DNA of 6,407 nt from NCBI GenBank assembly GCA_040902925.1, contig JBBDWJ010000105.1, positions 1 through 6,407 on the forward strand, written 5' to 3'. The notes below the pieces were generated by a model. That model had not been told where the DNA came from and did not search any database. It saw nothing but the letters and a program-made list of their open reading frames with translations. Position 1 is the stretch's first letter. Every line of letters begins with the position of its first letter. This document shows positions 5,495 through 6,407 of this stretch, in pieces. A program made the translations under genes and the position numbers. Source of the DNA: JBBDWJ01 sp040902925. Lineage in GTDB: Bacteria > Acidobacteriota > Terriglobia > Bryobacterales > UBA6623.

Positions 5495-6407
5495 ATGGCG
5501 AACTACCTAGTAACCGGGACAGCCGGCTTCATCGCGTCGAAGGTCAGCGAACAACTACTTGCCGCGGGGCACCAAGTGGCGGGTATCGATGAGCTTAACG
5601 ATGCCTATGATCCGCGGCTCAAACACTGGCGGCTCGATCGCCTGAAGGGGCTCGAAAACTTCCGTTTCAGCCAGACCGACATCCGCGACCGAGCGGCGCT
5701 GGAAAAATTGTGGGACCAGGCCGGCCCCTTCGACGGCGTACTAAACCTGGCCGCCCGCGCCGGCGTCCGCCAAAGTCTGGAAGACCCATGGGTCTATGTC
5801 GACACCAACACGACCGGCACCTTGAACCTGCTCGAAATGTGCCGCCACCGGGGAGTGAAAAAGCTCGTGCTGGCGTCCACATCCAGCCTTTACGGAAGCC
5901 GTAACCCCGTTCCCTACAACGAGAACGCCGACACCAACCATCCGCTGTCGCCCTACGCCGCGTCCAAAAAAGCCGCCGAGGCGCTGTGTCACAGCTACCA
6001 CCATCTGTATGGCATTGACGTCACGGTGGTCCGCTATTTCACGGTCTACGGACCCGCCGGCCGGCCCGACATGAGCCTGTTCCGCTTCGTGCAATGGGTC
6101 GCCGAAGAGCGTCCCGTCGTCGTTTTCGGCGACGGCAGCCAATCACGCGATTTCACCTACGTCGAAGACATCGCCCGCGGCACCATCGCCGCGCTGCGCC
6201 CCCTGGGCTACGAGGTCATCAACCTGGGCTCGGACCGCCCGATGGTCCTGATGGAAGCGCTGAAGCTGATCGAGCGCCTGGTGGGCAAAAAAGCCAACAT
6301 CGACTATCAGCCCTTTCACAAAGCCGATATTCACGCCACCTGGGCGGATATCACCGCCGCCCGCGAAAAGCTCGGCTGGGAGCCGCAGGTCAGCCACGAA
6401 CAGGGCA
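5495..6407 (+). CDS. NAD-dependent epimerase/dehydratase, UDP-glucuronate 4-epimerase type, cut by the window edge
   Basis: The frame is open from 5495 to the window end (304 residues), nearly the usual length of 315-340. It is an extended short-chain dehydrogenase: the nucleotide-binding turn VTGTAGFIA (6-14), NLAARAGVR (84-92), the active-site stretch ASTSSLYG (127-134) with T129 in the place of the catalytic Ser/Thr, and the catalytic YAASK (Y154, K158). NDAYDPRLKHWRL near residue 35, RYFTVYGPAGRPDM (180-193) and FGDGSQSRDFTYVEDI (211-226) point to the UDP-glucuronate 4-epimerase group, which interconverts UDP-GlcA and UDP-GalA through a 4-keto intermediate. Related 4-epimerases or dehydratases remain possible. 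The third residue of the GxxGxxG signature is Ala14 instead of Gly, a substitution that still allows NAD binding in many relatives. It is transcribed away from the export operon and probably supplies a sugar precursor for the same polymer. Confidence 0.92.
   Translation, partial: MANYLVTGTAGFIASKVSEQLLAAGHQVAGIDELNDAYDPRLKHWRLDRLKGLENFRFSQTDIRDRAALEKLWDQAGPFDGVLNLAARAGVRQSLEDPWVYVDTNTTGTLNLLEMCRHRGVKKLVLASTSSLYGSRNPVPYNENADTNHPLSPYAASKKAAEALCHSYHHLYGIDVTVVRYFTVYGPAGRPDMSLFRFVQWVAEERPVVVFGDGSQSRDFTYVEDIARGTIAALRPLGYEVINLGSDRPMVLMEALKLIERLVGKKANIDYQPFHKADIHATWADITAAREKLGWEPQVSHEQG

Noticed and set aside
5458..5497. ATG at 5458 as an upstream start or leader peptide of the epimerase
   Set aside because: It is out of frame with the epimerase, has no good ribosome binding site, and its frame runs into the gene.
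5741..6397. Minus-strand frames opposite the epimerase (133 and 84 codons)
   Set aside because: They are antisense shadows of the epimerase, whose motifs are complete and in frame.

Overview
The window is a GC-rich exopolysaccharide/capsule locus from a Gram-negative bacterium: it encodes an outer-membrane polysaccharide export protein together with a Wzc-type inner-membrane tyrosine kinase. The style of the proteins (a Wza with a plain signal peptide, a specialised NusG paralogue inside the operon, an epimerase with NLAARAGVR instead of HLAAQAGVR) makes me think of Acidobacteriota, for example Bryobacterales/Solibacter relatives. That placement is an impression, not something the sequence proves.

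Layout. The left two thirds are one minus-strand operon, read from right to left: Wza-type export protein (4412-3360), Wzc-type polysaccharide co-polymerase/tyrosine autokinase (3295-956), RfaH-like specialised NusG paralogue (919-389), possibly a 40-residue small ORF (347-225), and a polysaccharide deacetylase cut by the left edge (228-1). Gaps are short (64, 36 and about 40-160 nt) and no terminator was seen between genes. On the right, a plus-strand NAD-dependent epimerase of the UDP-glucuronate 4-epimerase type starts at 5495 and runs off the right edge. Between the divergent units lies about 1.08 kb (4413-5494) with no convincing protein gene.

How it fits together. The epimerase would supply a nucleotide sugar such as UDP-galacturonate. 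Wzc and Wza would control chain length and move the polymer through the envelope, and the deacetylase would modify it. The NusG paralogue would keep RNA polymerase going through this long operon.

The most interesting observation is in the non-coding centre. The 8-mer GCGGTAGC, the core of the E. coli ops element recognised by RfaH, was found only twice in the window. Both copies are in this intergenic region, one on the minus strand in the wza leader and one on the plus strand upstream of the epimerase, so each would be read on the non-template strand of the gene it precedes. Both can fold as a 3-bp stem closing a GGTA loop, with a changed but still paired outer base pair (A-T in one, C-G in the other). 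With an RfaH-like gene in the operon, this suggests a self-contained antitermination circuit. The same intergenic region also has structured sequence that resembles a decayed, ORF-less group II intron; that call is tentative.
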